Shown here one piece after another: positions 63,708-64,000 of a stretch of DNA of 64,000 nt. A program made the position numbers and the translations under genes. Each line of letters opens with the position of its first letter. Position 1 is the first letter of the stretch. The notes beneath the pieces were generated by a model. It worked only from the letters and a program-made list of their open reading frames with translations. It ran no database searches and was not told where the DNA came from. Source of the stretch: Azospirillum thermophilum (GTDB taxonomy: Bacteria > Pseudomonadota > Alphaproteobacteria > Azospirillales > Azospirillaceae); assembly GCF_003130795.1 (NCBI RefSeq), contig NZ_CP029356.1, forward strand, positions 717,001 to 781,000, read 5' to 3'.

Positions 63708-64000
63708 GTAGGCGCAAAGTTAGAATGTCGCGATCTGGCAAAGCAGAAATGTCAGCCTTGGCCTGGGTGAAGCCCGGCTGGGAGGCTGGCGGTGGGCTGG
63801 GTGGCGATGAGCGAACGGGACTTGCAACGGGGTCGAGGTTCTCGGCGAGGTGCTGAGCGGTCGCCGTGGTCGGCAGCGCCGGCAGTTCCACCCTCCCCGG
63901 CTGCGCCGCGAGCGGTTCGGCGAGTTGGTCCAGATCGACGGCAGCGAGCACCGCTGGTTCGAGGATCGCGCCGATCCCTGCACGCTTCTGGTGTTCATCG
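63708..64000 (+). mobile_element. ISNCY-type transposase remnant with internal deletion (runs off the window)
   Basis: From the ATG at 63807 the frame reads MSERDLQR, then after one extra G VEVLGEVLSG, the usual start of ISNCY transposases. It continues directly with RQRRQFHPPRLRRERFGELVQIDGSEHRWFEDR, which in complete relatives lies after the helix-turn-helix part, roughly 100 residues further on. So the element has lost the DNA-binding middle and is frameshifted. The first Asp of the DDE triad (in QIDGSEHRWFE) is kept. The outer end is probably near 63708-63730; the other end is outside the window. Confidence 0.7.

Overview
The window is about 64 kb of very GC-rich DNA with dense, overlapping ATGA/GTGA gene junctions. 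The gene types (paired sugar ABC importers, a LEPR/DUF4347 giant protein, an ISNCY transposase, a hybrid PAS/GAF kinase) suggest an alphaproteobacterium of the Rhodospirillales, most like Azospirillum and its relatives. That placement rests on gene content and composition only.

Layout. 1-3.3 kb: the end of a GT87-type membrane glycosyltransferase and a DevCAB-type ABC exporter. 3.4-6 kb: a LysR regulator divergent from a manganese-cupin of the hydroxynitrile-lyase type and a YahK-like zinc alcohol dehydrogenase. 6-16.8 kb: two complete pentose/hexose-type ABC importers back to back (ytfQRT-yjfF type leftward, a second five-part type rightward) with an aldose dehydrogenase between them. 16.8-17.4 kb: an AT-rich non-coding leader. 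17.4-42.2 kb: one giant gene (about 6,280 codons) followed by four tightly coupled genes: TolC-like outer-membrane factor, HlyD adaptor, GAF-HlyD adaptor and an M50 protease-HlyD fusion. 42.3-50.6 kb: housekeeping and stress genes (NTF2-like, alpha/beta hydrolase, MmyB-type regulator, tyrS, msrB, yhbW-like, lactonase, aldo/keto reductase). 50.7-55.7 kb: a small conserved protein, an XRE-cupin regulator and a sulfur-linked cluster (2OG-Fe(II) oxygenase, O-acetylhomoserine sulfhydrylase, esterase). 55.7-63.6 kb: hybrid histidine kinase, an AceE/MdeB-like dehydrogenase divergent from an Lrp regulator, and an ABC-F protein. 63.7-64 kb: a deleted ISNCY transposase remnant running off the window.

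The best candidate for an undescribed system is the 25-kb giant-protein cluster. The giant protein carries an LEPR-type N-terminal motif, two DUF4347 domains (one with a His/Cys pair, one without), more than 30 cadherin/VCBS-like repeats and a conserved-looking C-terminal tail, but no RTX repeats that I can see. Its neighbours form an envelope-spanning export path with no ABC ATPase. Instead there is a membrane zinc protease whose N-terminus looks like a PqqD/RRE peptide-recognition domain and whose C-terminus is a HlyD adaptor. I propose a protease-coupled export or surface-display system for giant adhesins.

A caution on the sequence itself: seven genes, and probably an eighth, carry an apparent frameshift, each explained by one missing G (or C) in a short G/C run. 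This looks like systematic base-calling loss, so I annotate these as intact genes with a sequence defect rather than as pseudogenes.
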